Of a stretch of DNA of 64,000 bases, positions 24,741 to 39,301 are shown piece after piece. The notes under the pieces were generated by a model. That model was not told the origin of the DNA and did no database searches. It saw nothing but the letters and a program-made list of their open reading frames with translations. The first letter of the stretch is position 1, and every line of letters starts with the position of its first letter. Where the stretch lies: NCBI RefSeq assembly GCF_037975245.1, contig NC_092581.1, positions 5,173,501-5,237,500 of the forward strand, written 5' to 3'. Source of the stretch: Apostichopus japonicus (Eukaryota; Echinodermata; Holothuroidea; Aspidochirotida; Stichopodidae). Both the position numbers and the translations under genes were made by a program.

Positions 24741-27700
24741 CGCCTGTAAGTTACTGATCACAAAACGTATAAACTTTTCCTACGACTCCTTTTCCCTCAG
24801 TTCATGTCCCCTACAGACAATTTGGTATTTCATTTTTGCATTAAATGCTACACTCTTTGCAACTGACGGAGGCTAAAGATAGTCCTTCATTCCTCCAAAC
24901 AATAATAAAGTCTATCTGGTGAAATCGGTGAAAAAAAACTAAGCACTTAATGATAATAACAGCTTTCCACTAATTACTTATCAAATATGAGTTTGCCTCA
25001 GGTATAGGACACATTAATTAGCTAATTGTAATATAACATCATCAGTTTCCACAGACGGGAAACAGGGTATCCATATCCTATAGCTATTGATACAGCTGTT
25101 ATTTATAAACAAAGTCAAGTCACTTTCTGAGGGCGTCGTTGAACATCTGTTATTAACGTTATACATGTATGTTCTAGTATTTAAACATACAAATAAACAA
25201 ATTACAAGCAATCAGCCAACAACGCATTTAAGAACATTACAGTATATAAATAGCATTTCACAACGGTAGGCGTTATGTATATAGTAGGCCTATACATTCT
25301 CATTAATAACAAAAAGCATATGTAGGGTATACGGTTGATTTTTCTTCTGTATAGATGCTACAGTGTCACAACTTTGACAGCAGTCCGAGCAGTATCTCTC
25401 TTTTACCATGGAGGTAAAAACAGCTTTTACACATTGCGATGATGGCTTATTGCTTGCCTTTCATTCAAATCAGGAGGGAGATGGGATTGTCTACATTTTC
25501 TTTCCATGGTCTGAATCCATTTAATCCTAAACAGCTCCGCCATTTATAAGCTCTGTAACCGCAATTAGCAGCCTAAGGTGTTTTTCGATGCGTATTGCCA
25601 ATATAAGTCAAGGTTATACCACACAGCTGGTGAGGAATCAAAGAAGAGAACACTGCATCTCCTTATTAGGATTATCAAACGGTTAGCCGCAGGTCTTCTT
25701 ACGCCTCAGTTGCGGTAGACTTCCTCCTTTGGTACACAAGACTGCTCTTTGTATACCAACTGTGGCAAGTGTGTGCCTGAGTATTGTTATGGTTATTCAA
25801 ACGAGCAGCTGTGTTGAGCTAAGTACATTCTGTTACTATACAGTGACGCGAAAACTCTTCTCACCTTGTTCAAAGAGCTCTCTTCAATAGGCAGCAAAAA
25901 CCAAAATATCCGATTTTGATCATCTTTTGTGTCAAATTTTGAAAGAAATTAAAACCAATTCAGTGGAAGTAGTTTCCTGGCAAATTTCCATATATGGAAG
26001 TATGTGAGTGTTGGAGACAGACAACTTTGTTATATGAGAGAACATATTCGGCGACGAATGGAAATTTATTAAAATACCCGTATAAGGGATAAAGTTTTTC
26101 AACATCAAAGCTAGCGCGGATTTGTGTAAACGTACATTTACTGGAGACTAAGTACAGGATTTAACCATCCCGAATTGGCAGAAGAGTGTTTTTCATTTTC
26201 TAGGCCTGGTCTATCAATTATTGGTAAGTATTCAATATTTTATTATAATTTTTTTTAAATATCATTCAAGTTTTTAATGTATGGATGATGTTTTTTTTAT
26301 GTATAAGTTTAATGTTTAGATCCATATATATACATATCGGTGAGGGAGGGCGGGCACCTGGGTGTCTGTTGGCAGTAGATATCTTTCGATGATTTACGGT
26401 ATATCTTTGCTACAATTGTTCAGTTCATTGGTAGATAAAAACTGCTTGAGTGGGAGGATATTAAAGCGACAACTTTGACCACGTTTGTTCCTTAATCCTT
26501 ATGCTTGTAGTCTTAAAGAGGAGAAAAGAGGGCGGGCTGGGAAAGTCTGCTATATAATTTTCTTTGGTAATCTCCATTTTATTTAGGAATTGTTAAAATT
26601 ACTGTTTATTACTCCGAAGATAAGACTCTTCCAAATTGTGTCCGTTTACCACTTCGTACAGTTCGCATTTCGTGTTAGGCCTACTTTCCGTAGGAAGTTA
26701 TAATAGAGGATTGATATTGTTATGTCATAATGCAGTGTTTTATGTCACAATGCAAGCTTTACGACAATTAATGAAGTGTTTTTGTATAGTAAGAATTAAT
26801 AATGCGCAGCCGCCGGTTTTATTTGGTGCACCAACAATTTGCGCTGTCATGAAATATGTATGTATTCTTCCACTTCAGTATGATCGTGCATGGAATGTAT
26901 TCAAGCCATAGGTGGAGGTTGGGTTTAGTTTTTGTGGGAAGGGGGTGGGGTGGATGGGAAGATTAATTGCTTAGCAACATCCATGTTGGGTACAATCGAT
27001 TACTTGTTTACTCATTTTGTCATAAATAACCAAAGGGTCATGGATGGTCACCAGTCACCACAAGTTACAACACCATGGCCTCCCTTCCTGTGCAATGTAT
27101 TACGTATGCTTTTTGCTGCTTGGCTTACCGTCCTCTACTCGGCTTATACGATATTTTCCTGATTCCATGACTTAGCAGATTGCCATCGAAAGATGTACAG
27201 TAATGTAATGCATGGATAAAGACAGCCGGTTCTTTATGTCTTTATTTCCCCCAAACGGTGATTATTTCTTATCAAGAATCATTCAGCCTTTGAAATGATG
27301 AGTAAACCAGTCCGTTTAATTTCCAAACTCGTGCACTGACATGAAACGATGTCGCTCTTCTTATTCTTAAATGAGTAAAGATTGCACTGTGAGAACTTAC
27401 ACTGTGTAAAACCATGAATACTGTGTGCTGCATAGTTATACAATGCTATATGTATAAGATAGTATTGAGTGGTACCTACTATACCTGGATGTCTGGTCCT
27501 TGACCCGTTTATGAACAATAATTGGTTACACATTTAAATTCCCATGACGGCACAGCTATTCGATTCATGAAGTTCATTGGTTGCATAAGTCATATTTTGT
27601 ATTCGATCACGTTTGTAAAGTTCAAGGACCGTGTGAGCACGTGACTATATACGTGAGTATTAGTAATATCAATATAGCACTGCAGAATACTTTCAATATG

Positions 27701-28848
27701 GCAGTATTACCCTCATACTTCCATGCTTTTCAAGATGCGACTTATCTACCGAGATATATTCAACCAGTCTCTTAGCCAGGAATTCTGTGTTGGGTGTATG
27801 TGGGAGTGGGGGGGGGGGGTGGGGGCGCATGAACTGTTAAAGGAGAAGCTTGTAACTTGTAAAGTTTTCTTTTAATACATTCATAGAAGTGGCGCAAATG
27901 GGTAAGGGGGAGGAGGGGGGGGGGGACATAGTACCCTGCACGAAGGGTTGGGGCTGTGCAACGCATCTGCGCTAGTCTGGTTAACCCTTTGACATCTGTA
28001 ACACAAACACACTTTTTATACTCGATTGTACCATGGAGCTACCATGGAGCTATAAGCTCCATGATTGTACCCAGAAAGTGTGAGCCAGAATTGTTTTCCA
28101 AACACTGGTCACAATCACTGGTAACCGTCACATGATATCCCGTTACCCTGGAAGCGGAACCGGGTGTATTTGTTTCAGTTATCAGTTTGATTGTGTTTAT
28201 AGGCAGAAACTATCGCGTGAGTGGAAATAAATTCAAGGAAAGAGGAATGGGATTTGTCATGACTCATGAGTGGGAAAATGTGTCAAAATAAAAACATAAA
28301 AGTGTTAAAATTTTCTCTATTTAAATAATCTCATTATGGCCTTGGACCTTTGAACTTAAGATTGAATAACTATTTAGTTTTCTAAAATTCCAATGAGTCC
28401 TAGGTAGATACATGTGTATCCATGGAGATAAAATAAAATGAAGGGACAAAAACGTGCAGTACTTTTAATTCAAGAAACCGCGTCATCTTGAACCAACTCA
28501 TAGAGCGCCATTTATATATGGTATAGTCACGTGACTGGTAACCACCAATGGCCGACCGTTGATAATATGTTCAATCATCGAGTAATTATTAATTTTATGT
28601 GATTAAACGATCAAAAGATGCAACCATTCTAACCGAAACATCCCGAGCAACGAATACACATTAATAAGTAATGGATTTACCAGCTCCTCCGAGACCAAGA
28701 GTTTTGTCCGTCACTATAGCAGATTGTTTTAATCAGGAATGGTGGCACTGGCATTGCTTAAAGCAATTTGTTGGGTATTTAATTAGAATATGTTTTATTT
28801 TATACCACAGTTATGTGGATCTGAGTTATGAGATGTGTACACGCATAT

Positions 28849-29400
28849 AGTGTTAGTATGTATGTATTTATATAGACAGAAGTATTAACATTTATCATAG
28901 ACTTACACGGATACAACAACACTAATATAAATATAGCATATGATTGTGTTTGTGTATACTCAATAAAGTGTTAGTATGGGTATAGAAATAAGGATTGTAT
29001 GTTTAATACTCAGAGGAGTGCTTCGCATTGAATAAGACATATAAGTATCAACATTTATCATAGAATTACACACGGCTACAACAACACTAATATAAATATA
29101 GTGCGTTTTTTAGTATACTCAATATAGTGTTAGTATGGGTATAGAAATAAGGATTGTATGTTTAATAGTCAGAGGAGTGTTTCGCATTGGCTAAGACATA
29201 AGTATCAACATTAATGATAGGCTTACAAAGTTACAAGGATACAATAGTATAAGAAATAACATACGATCATTTGTGTATGTACTTTCAATATAGTGTTAGT
29301 ACATGTGGTATAGTAAGGACTTGCTGTTTAGTACTGGAGAAGTGTTTCGGACTTACAAAGACATAAGTATGAACACTTATCAAAGATATATGCTAAACAG
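28849..29400. repeat. Tandem array, period about 160 bp, four copies
   Basis: GTGTTAGTA starts a unit at about 28849, 28968, 29127 and 29293. Shared internal blocks include TATAGAAATAAGGATTGTAT, AACATTTATCATAGA and CAACACTAATATAAATATA. The first unit is shorter. The copies are clearly diverged. Confidence 0.8.
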
Positions 29401-32400
29401 CGATAAATGAAAGAAGGGTATTTATCGTGGCTAATTTGCATTTTGCGGTTGTTGTTTTGCAATCATTATAAAACGAAAACAGTGTTCTTTCAGGAAACTC
29501 CATGGTTACTGTAGTTTGATGATGATTGGAATTTTGTTCGGTGGAAGATGAAACAATTCTGAGACTGAAATGCTTTTAAAAGAAACACCGTCTTTGGAAA
29601 GAAAATGGAAGAAAGCTCTATTTCCCCAAGTCTTGAAAGGATGTTTTCTCTTTATCTTTATGTTCTGTTTATTTATTTAATTTTGCTAACTCTTCCAGGG
29701 GAAGCACATGATCTTATACATGACTCAATACGCTAGGTTACTTTAAGATTAAGCATTCTGTCTAATTAGTAGTTTATGCCTTCGGTAGTTTCTATATGTC
29801 ACCACTGAGTACCCGTAGGTTAATTATTATACTCCGCACATCAATCATCGGAGAGGCAAACGGTATGCTTGAGTTTAGTCTCATCTAAAAGATTGCTTCA
29901 GGATTTATCTCTCCGATGATTGGAGAGAAACATATTAGGCCAAGACGGATAACTGAACGGTTAAATGTATCCCTGCGTAAACACTAAACAGCATATGCAT
30001 TTACTGAACGATCAGAGTCGCTATGTCATAATGTTGCTCGACTGCATATGCAAAACTACAGCTAAATCAATTCTTGGGAGTTTCCTTTCAGTGTACGATG
30101 CAAGTATACCAGAACGTGGCAAAGTATATGGTTGAACTGGTTCGGGAAGGCGAGGGGGGGGGGGGGGTGCGTGGAAAGCGGTAAGTAAGGTGAACCAAAA
30201 AACTTGTCCATAGGCCGCCCCCCCCCCACTTGTCTATGGATGAAATGATGAAGTTAACCTTAAACTAGTCGCTTATTTAAAATACAAACATAAAGCGTTC
30301 GACTGTACGTATACGTCACAATGCGGATGTTGTCCTGCTCGCCTTATTTGACTACAAGTCTATAATCATACAGGATAATACTGAATATAGAATTATAGAA
30401 ATGTAACCACGGTAACACGGTCTCATTTATTAGGCGCGTTTTGAAAATCAATCGTAATAATGATATAAATCCTGTGTTTTGGGGAGTGGGTGGGGGTTGG
30501 GGTGGGGGGGGTCCAAGCAGGCTTTACGAGACGGTGGATTAGGGGATTACGGCTTCGGAGTCAAGGGTCTGAATTATGGGATTTATGGGGCCCCCCGGTC
30601 TGGGAGATTTGGGGACCTGGGGATATAGGGAACAAAGTATGAAGTATTATTTGTTTCGTAATATACCGGTTTTATATTAATTAGGAAAAATGAATACACC
30701 AAAAAAGTGGCCCGGTGACAAAATCGTCTCTGGGGCCCGACCTGGTAGTCAACGCCCCTGCCCACAATATAATATATAATATACTAATATAATATAAATA
30801 TAATGTACCATCAGACCTCCTACGTGAAATTACGCCACAAGGAAACTTCAGAACCACCACCCCCCCCCCCTCTCCGCCAATTTAAAATCATGGATTCGCC
30901 CCTGACCATAACACTTTTTTCAATTAAACTGGAAAGGGAAACGGGGTACACAAAATTGATAATAAGGCCTAATCATGGGAAATATAACTTTACATTATAC
31001 TCGAGACAAATTTGAACATTTTAAAAGTCAATTTCTTAAATTGAGAAAGGACGACCTCTTTACAAAAGTTTGTATTTTTATAGAGTTGTAAGAACGTATA
31101 TCGAAGATGAATTTGTGTCATCCTATAATAAGTACATTTACCACAACTCTCGATCAGAGCATCTGTCATCAAAATGACCCATTTTCCTCTTGGACGATTT
31201 TATTGATGGCTTCAGAGGTCAAATACTTCATGGTTCAGTGAAACAGAATAAAAGTCAACTTTCTTCCTATTTACAGGAGCGCATCTTCATATACTCTTAC
31301 GCTGCACTTTGTTGTTCCGGAATCTTGAAATGTGACGTAATATCTTTGTGATATCGTACTTCAGAGTGTCAAAGGTCACCTTACACAAAGGACTGGCGTT
31401 ATAATAGTTCCTTGATCGAATAAGGGACCCCACTGATATTGTGGGTTGAGTGAGTGGCTCATTTATTTCACTCGACACATACATAGTAATGGTACCTAGC
31501 TGCCCTTTATTCATGTATTGCACTGGTATTCAGCCATCTGATGGTTAGACTCTCGATTCCAGGCGTTGTATTCAATCGTAACTATTATTCCGTTGCTATG
31601 ATACAGTGAATCGGTTGTAAAAGCCATAAATTACATTAAAATCTCCTATGCCATTTATACAAGAAACGTATCCATCTTATCAGAACATGATTAATTCTTA
31701 CCGAAGTCAAGATGATTCGTCTTAATCCTAAACCTCATTTGCATAAATTTGCCAACATTTAAATTTGGCCAATCGCAGTTTGTAATACACCTGTACGTTA
31801 ACCAGACACTTTATTCGCCTTCGCCTTTATGTTGCTGAACAACTCTTTGTCAGCTACTGTAGCAAACATCTTCATAACAACATCTAGACGACATGTATCA
31901 CTGAGCATGCGCTGTTTATGTTAATATCACTGACACTGTCATGGTTTATTGACATAATGTTAGCAAACGACAATCTAGTTCTGTATCCTAATAAGGTGTT
32001 TCTTAAATTTTATAGTCATCATTTACTGGATTATGTATTTTAGAATTATATATAATTCATATCATATAGGTCTGTGAAGGTTAAGTAGCATAGCTCCTCG
32101 TATTACCTGTCCAATTGTGAATGTTGTTGGTTTGAATCTTCTCTTAATTTCCCTCGAGATGGGAGCTTTACACTCTGAAAAATGAGCCGTCTGGCGAGTT
32201 AGCTCTTAAAGGGGTAGCCTGGTCCGCTAGACAGAACAGAGTTGAAACATTTAAAATTATTCTCGTCGGTTATAGGAAGTTAGGCATCACAAACAACGAT
32301 CCCGGTAGCACACTTTGGTTTGCTAAGGAAAACAGTTGGAAGATCCTATGAAATTAGTTATTGACAACGGGCCGGTACTTCATAACTGTTTGTAAGTTGT

Positions 32401-33180
32401 TAGTGGCATTGTTGTCCTTTAAAAAGTGTATGCATGATAATCACAAAACTTACCAGCAAGAAAGTACTAAAAAGGAATGTTAAAGGAAAGGTATGTGATC
32501 GAAACGTGGTCATGACGTCGAAGTTTAAACGTACTTAGGTTATTACCATTCTCGACAAATCGACAGATAAATAAACACCAGAACAGAAAGCAGAAACTAG
32601 AAAATAAATCGGTAAGCCTGAAGACATTCACATATTTTCTATCAATACGTTAGTGTTTTCCTTGCAAAATACACCCAAAGATTAACGGTTGTGTGTATTA
32701 CACAATGTTACAGTTACATTAAGTTTGACTTACTTCGGGTTGAGGTTTCACCTAACATCGGGGAAGAAGTTATTTTTTACCTTGTGACATTTGGACAATC
32801 CCTTTAATAATAGAAGTAGAAAATAACACACTATTCGTGTTTTGATTTATCATAATGTCGAAGCTGTAAAGAGCAAAACTTGCGTAATAAAAGAGGAGAC
32901 GAAATATGGAAATCTGAATCCAGATGTAATTATTTTACAATTTATAACGTCAGGTGCGTCTTGAAACCAGAATATTGCTTTTTAACGTTGATTTATTTTA
33001 CACTTTTTTCCGCATCACATATGAAATAATTTATGCTTTTCAATGCGGACCGATATAAATAAACAAAATCTAAACGTTTTGTGGCAGTGAACAGTTATAC
33101 CTTATTATTGAATAATTTAGATTTGTAGTGTTTGCATACTGCCAAGTTAATATTTGTGAATTTTGCCTTTCATATGTTTA
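29401..33180. other. Gene-poor desert, middle part
   Basis: No supported exon. It has G-rich or C-rich tracts near 30150, 30215, 30480-30510 and 30860, and AT-rich low-complexity sequence near 30770-30800. The rest is not recognised. Confidence 0.5.
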
Positions 33181-33182
33181 TG

Positions 33183-33273
<91 letters not shown>
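33181..33273. repeat. (TA)n microsatellite with TATG lead-in
   Basis: This is about 90 bases of nearly pure TA after a few TATG units. The open frames of alternating Tyr and Ile across it are artefacts. Confidence 0.95.
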
Positions 33274-33277
<4 letters not shown>

Positions 33278-33752
33278 ACTTGTGAAACGATTCAGTCATC
33301 TTGTTTCGCATTTTGCTGCCCTATATTGTAGATTACTGATGCCCTGTTCGGTTAATATCCCCTGCTCTATCAGTTCACCACCCCTTTCGATCTCCCAGGA
33401 TGAACCAATTCGCCACCCCGTGGCTCACCTACAGAGGTATATAACGATACCTATGAACTGTGAATAAATACCTTCGGGTGGTTAGTAAGCAAAGCCCGGT
33501 GGTTTGTGACTCACTCACCACATTAGTATCAAAGATTAGCAGATAATACATGGATGTCTTCGTCAATGTTTCTGGATTTTCGTTCAAGAAAACCACACAG
33601 GTATAAGAACAGAAGTTCTTTTGTCTTGAATTACTCGAAGGACCACGACAGCAATTACTACCAAACATGTATAGTTCACCACATTCAGTGGTAAAATGAA
33701 AGTAAAATCATATCAGGGGAATATTTCAACGGTATACCGTAGCTATTGGCGG

Positions 33753-34134
33753 TTTACCGTAGCTATTGAAACTCAACTCAGCTCAAACCGCGCTCTGAAA
33801 AAGTAAACTTTCCGTTGCTTGCAAGTGAAGTTTTCTTCTTGTCGCTACAAAATACAGACAGTAATCAAACGTGATACCTTGTTATCTTTTATCTAGACAT
33901 GAGATGTCCATCGCTGCTATGTACACTGTGTTGTGGGTATCGACCGTAGCTGCTGTATGTATTGACAGTACACTAGTGTCTAATTACCGACGGTAGCAAG
34001 CTGTGTGTGTATCTTCTGGGATCGATGGTGGTGTATAACACTTCTGTAAGTTCTGTTACACCTCATTCGAAAGTAGGTTAGAATACCGGCATGAGACGTA
34101 AACTTCTATGTGCGCGAGTCATCACACCCTTTGA
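33753..34134 (+). mobile_element. TTAA-type MITE, copy 1
   Basis: This is a diverged copy of the elements at 50544-51301 (inverted) and 52218-52611. Shared blocks include TTTCCGTTGCTTGCAAGTGA, GATACCTTGTTATCTTTTAT, ATGTCCATCGCTGCTATGTA, ACCGACGGTAGCAAGCTGTG and TGGGATCGATGGTGGTGT. The 3' end reads GCGCGAGTCATCACACCCTTTGAA; the 5' end is eroded, so the first base is approximate. Confidence 0.75.
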
Positions 34135-34845
34135 AACCGTCGACCAAAGATCAGCATCACCTTCGGGAAACTGTAGTAGTCGCAGTAGTCTTGTTTTCTC
34201 TAGTTTTACCGTCCTCAATGTCTTGACCAACAATAGAGGGCGTCTGATTGTTTCTTTGCTATGTAGTTTCACTCTCGATGTGAAGTTGTATGTAGCTTAC
34301 CATGACTCAAACGGGAAGAATAACAAACATGTTTTTTTTTTTTTTTGATACGGTCGTCTGCACATTTTGTCTGGACATGATACATCGATGTTGTTTCTAC
34401 TTTCATACCTACAAATCTAGAAGAGTGAATCAAGTTCATTGTTGTAGCTAAGTATGGAGTTCCGAGGGTTCCATCGTCTATAGGAAGAGGAAGAGGAAAG
34501 AAGATAACGTACCTCGGAGGAAATAACTCATCTGATCATATGGAAAACACGGTACAATAAATCATAGTAATGATAGCGATGTTTATCAAGGATAAGCATA
34601 TGGAGCTCATTTTGCTATAAATAGACCACATGGAGGTTTCTATAGTCACGTCAAGTAATTCAAAAATGACGTAATGGATTAATTTGTTCAGGTGTTCTCA
34701 ACCATAGAGGTTCGGCTGTTGAAGCATTCATTGATCAAGGACAATTATGTATGCAATGTGTGCACGAGCAGCTGTACGGCTTCTATGTATGCTATTGGAT
34801 CCACACAGTGATTGCGTTCGAACTATACATGAGCGTTGGCTATGG

Positions 34846-34876
34846 TGACGTCAGGTGCGGCTGTATAGTGACGTCA
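34846..34876. promoter_or_regulatory. Paired TGACGTCA (CRE-like) sites
   Basis: Exact palindromic TGACGTCA octamers occur at 34846-34853 and 34869-34876, 23 bases apart. This is the CREB/ATF full-site consensus. No gene is nearby, so a regulatory role is uncertain. Confidence 0.3.
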
Positions 34877-37426
34877 TACATCATCAGCGAATATTTAAAG
34901 ATCTGAGATTTAATAATTGAATCAACGAACACCTTACCTCAAATAGACTAGTAAAATATCTGGCAGTTATTGGATTATTGTTGACTGAACATTTCATGTT
35001 TTCTTTGTTTGTTTACGTGCCAGCAATATACACGTGGTTCCCTACATGTTCGGGACTGGCGGAGTGGGGGGGGGGTATCATTGTCCGACTTTTCGGGGTA
35101 CTTCCTTCACCTGTTCGGGACTGGCGGTGGGGCGGGGGGGGGGGGCGTTGTTGGTGCCCTGATACTTGACAAATTTGCTCACTCACTGTTATAGTGTATA
35201 GTTGTCTGGTAGTTGTACTTCGATATGATTCTTCAAACCTTGAGTTTTAATTCCAGACGATACCGCGATGTTATACTCAGTCATATTTTACCGTGGCTTG
35301 GTCATGTGTTTTATGTCATTCCATGGTTATATTATGTGGTTACATAAACAATAAGTGGGTTATTTTCCTTCAGGGAAATCAAAATAACACCGCAACCCGC
35401 ACAAAATATTGCCCTTTATTGTCAACAAACTGCTTTGATGAAAGAATGACATTCCAACAATCTATTTCAGATCAGAAACCTAACTTGACGAGAAATGTAC
35501 GCTTGAGGCGGCCTATTCACATGTTCAATGAACCCTACACAGTCATGGTTAAAGCATGTAAATAACTTTATACGAACCGATTTCGACACACAAACGGTTC
35601 CAGTCCAACCTTCACCTTTGAAACCCTCATTCTACACAAATCACACGAAATGTAACCAAGCCAACTATTGTGGAATAGACTGTTTTGTGTTAGTTTAACT
35701 TTTCCATAGATTAGTTGTCATTATTAACCATGGCAATATCCTTGTGTAAGTTGTGTGCTTAATTTTATATGGAAATTTGTTTATTTAAGAAGTGTCCTTC
35801 TTGCAATTATCTATCATACGTCATCACACAAATATGCGTTGGTTTATGGGGGAGGGGACCCTAAAACATGTGATCTACAGATCCAGTCAGGGAGTTCCCT
35901 GGTCTATTTGATATGTCATTAAACTTAACTCCACAGTTGTTGGTCGATCGCTCTTATCATCCAACCACCAACGAGAAAATCAGCGCATAAAGATGACGTT
36001 AAAGAAAGTGGGAAGGGGAAGTGTGGGAGAGGGTGGAGTACAAAAAGGTCAGCCGTAATAACCATACATGACTGCAACGATGTCCTCTGAGTATCTCAGT
36101 ATATGTTTGTGTTCTTTTTAATCTATACATTTATCATGGTCCAATAAAAAAAAAATAGGGAAACACGTCAAAAAGTATGTTGTGGTGATTCGCTTTGCAA
36201 TATCAAAGATCGTACAAGTATACAAAGAATGTATCCCATTGTACGAGTAAAGAAAACCTTTATACACAGATCTAGTTCTTTGAAATTGGAGAATTTCAAT
36301 TCGACAGTGCGCCCCCGTTTCCCGTTTGTTGACTGACAGTATATTCTGTATTGTTTGGATTACACTGCACACTGTCGTTCACACTGATACTTCTTGAATG
36401 TACAGTAGAGAACGTTTCATTTGACAATTATTCCTTTCATACTGGAATTATTTATGTTTAGTGTGTTAAAACAAAGGAAGAGTTATAAATATGTTTTACG
36501 TGCGTCTGTCCTCTCGTTGATCGTAAGTACATTTCATGATATTCTGTAAACATATCGTATTGTGTATTCTTAAAAGTTATTGTGTTCGTTGTATATTACT
36601 GCATGTATTACATGATGTTAATTAACACAATTAATAATGTGTGAAAGACAATATGCATTTGTCGTGTAGCATCTGGTGTCTTAATACGCTAATGCTACAG
36701 GGTAACACTTCCAGACCGAAAGTCAAACAGTGTATATTTTGTATATTTCTTAATGAGACGAGGTGAGGTGTGAATGGTAAGGAAAGGCTTGACGCTCAAA
36801 TTCAGCAAAAGGCGATACTGTGTGTTTATCGTAGTTGTTGTGTGTGGGCACTGAGTGAGGTTTAAGAAGTTTTACCTGAGACAAGCAGTGCACATCCGAG
36901 GGGAGGGGAGAGGGGGGATGGGTCACTTTCGTCATAAGAGATTGATCTGCTGTGTTGAAAGTAAAATTGGAGGTGGACATAACAATAAATTGTTCTGCGT
37001 GTTTCAACAACAGTCCTGGAATATTCAAAGCTAAAGAATGTAGAATGCCAAAGTGAATTATATATTTATGATTATTTTTAAAGAATATGCCTATATATAT
37101 ATATATTTGGTAATCTTTATTTTACATGTTTTAAAGGAAATATGTTTGCCGTCGTATGACGCCAAACCCTTGTAGTACCAAACAGACCATGCTTATACGA
37201 TAATAAAATACATATTCTATTCTGCTTTAAGAAGTAGCATCCGATTCAAGCGTGGACGATCGGACGAAAAGTTGGTATTCTTTGTCAATATATGTACGAA
37301 AGCAGTACACAATAAGTATAGGCCTAATGTCCTAACTATGTTATAGTAAGTTATATACGACGTACCACCTCTAAGATTAGTTTCTTGGTATTTACGACAT
37401 TTAGCGTTTACGTGTACATTACACAT

Positions 37427-37477
<51 letters not shown>

Positions 37478-38922
37478 TCATTGACATACAGACTGACTAG
37501 GTGGTAATCAGGAATGACGGGTATTTCCTTGATGGTAATGATACTTTCTGTCACCCCCAACTCCACCCTTTCAGTGTATTCCTGTATGAGTTTATTAAAC
37601 TACATTTGCACAGGTATTTATAGTATACATTATGTCAATGACCCACTATACTCCAATCCAACAGCTACTGTAGAATAGATTAAATTATGTATAGTACAGA
37701 CCATGTTAAAGCAGTGTAGCCAAATTTATCAGCTGATGACATTGAAAAGTATAATGGCAACATTGAATGGGATGCTTGGATGATAACGCTGGGACCGGAT
37801 TGGTTGTTCCTATAAGAACAAAGCTACTTCACGTGTGATTCTCATGTCTCCTCATTACATATGCACTCTCGTTATATCGTGTGTACAGCACTGGCTTCTC
37901 TACGGTCGATCGCCATTCTTATTGAACCGTCATTACGAGTTGTCAGAGCTATTTAATTGGGTGGAATTAATCTGATCCTTGCACTAAAATCAAACAGAAA
38001 CTGAAGGTTTGATCGCGTATGCATATTTGTTTTTTACAGTAGGCCTACTGTAGTGTAGTTTTGATTCATTGTCGTGTAATGTTCTGTATGTAGGTATGTA
38101 CAGTACTAATACAGCAATATTTTCTGTGGGTGGGGGAGGGGGAGGGACGAATGTGGAATGCGGCTTCAATGACAACAGTAAAACACCCTCTTTCTAAGAA
38201 TCATGCATCGGCCCCTGCATAGTGCAACATGTACTATGTAGCATACACGTACTAGAAGTCGATACAATCCTACTTTCTCTGTGCTGTGCCTACACTGTAA
38301 CTTACTGTGCATAATTAAGTATGTAATAATGTGGGATGAATTTGCAAAAAAGGACTTTGTATCTATGACGTCATCGCTGCATCATAGGAGGAAGAATGAA
38401 ACGACAGAAAAGAAGTCATGCAATTTTACTGGATGAGAAAGTTTCACGTGATCAGTCAGTTGTATTATTCACTAGTTCTCCATGAATTCGACAGTTGTAC
38501 GCGACGAACCCTTCATGAATATAAAAAAGAAGTTTATCGTGCGTTACAGTTAACATATATGTGTTGATAGTTACAGAACGTGAAGGCTTCCACGACGACA
38601 CAGGCGAATCATATTGCAAGTTTGTACTAGCGGTGTGTGTTTAGTTAGTGGCCTCTTGCAGACAGACAGTTGTAATCATAATTAAGAAATCCTTTTTTAG
38701 CATTGCTTCGGGGAAGAAAAGTCACAAATGAGATTATTATTTGTCTATGTAGATTGATCCCTTCCGTCCATTTCTACCGCAGCTGTTTATTACTAATGAA
38801 ACACGCTGCTATGGTGAAACGTGTACATCTGTACATGAATTTTTAAGTCACAGCGTATAGACTGAATGTCTTAGAAATGACAAAGTAGGCTGGAAATGCT
38901 GCAGTCTTATTTAGAGGAGTCA
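34877..38922. other. Gene-poor desert, later part
   Basis: No supported exon. It holds two G-rich segments that each follow GTTCGGGACTGGCGG (35048 and 35122, a 74-bp direct repeat), a (CA)n run at 37431-37476, and G-rich sequence near 36900 and 38126. The remainder is AT-rich and unrecognised. Confidence 0.5.
37431..37476. repeat. (CA)n microsatellite
   Basis: CA dinucleotides run from 37431, with two interruptions near the end. Confidence 0.9.
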
Positions 38923-38930
38923 AGATATAG

Positions 38931-39301
38931 CAGTGGCGTAGGAAGGTACTTCTGAGTGGGGGGGGGCTGAAGACTGATGGCCGGCCTGGGGGAGGGGTCC
39001 AAGGGGTGTCCCCCTCCCCCTTTGGATTTTTTTTTGCATTTCCAGGTGGCCTCAGATGCAATTTGGTGCAATATAGCACACTTCAACCCACCCACTCCAT
39101 TTTGTATATAATTTTGCATTTTCACCTGGCCTTAGATGCAATTTGGTGCTCCAAATGAGATTTTTTTCTCATTTGGAAATGAAAAAGGGGTTTTCTGACT
39201 TGCGAAGTGGGGGCGGGGCGGAATGATACTTCCGCCCCTCCATATTTTTCATCGGGGGGGGGGGGGCTGGCGCCCCCAGCCCCCCCGTTCCTACGCCCTT
39301 G
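38931..39301. mobile_element. hAT-type MITE with 8-bp TSD
   Basis: The left end CAGTGGCGTAGGAA and right end TTCCTACGCCCTTG are inverse repeats with two mismatches. Flanks are AGATATAG (38923-38930) and AGATAAAG (39302-39309), an 8-bp duplication with one change. G- and C-runs sit just inside the termini. Internally a GATGCAATTTGGTGC block is present twice (39053 and 39134). No transposase is present. Confidence 0.88.

Larger units (their letters stand above)
18989..28848. other. Gene-poor desert, first part
   Basis: No coding exon could be supported in nearly 10 kb. Inside are a duplicated poly-C-rich region (20139-20672), a perfect palindrome (21468-21492), a heat-shock-element-like cluster (22236-22261), a SINE copy (22440-22695), GGGA-rich tracts near 23980 and 24120, and a degenerate TTTCGACTT array (24425-24740). 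The rest is AT-rich and unrecognised. Confidence 0.55.

Noticed and set aside
28024-28072. ATGGAGCT/AGCTCCAT hairpin and duplicated CCATGGAGCTA
   Set aside because: It is short, with no flanking duplication or terminal repeat, so it is not enough to call an element.
30140-30240. G-run and C-run pair that looked like a MITE
   Set aside because: The flanks lack matching inverted termini and an 8-bp duplication.
33128-33467. Long Tyr/Ile-rich open frames
   Set aside because: They are translations of a TA microsatellite in any frame.
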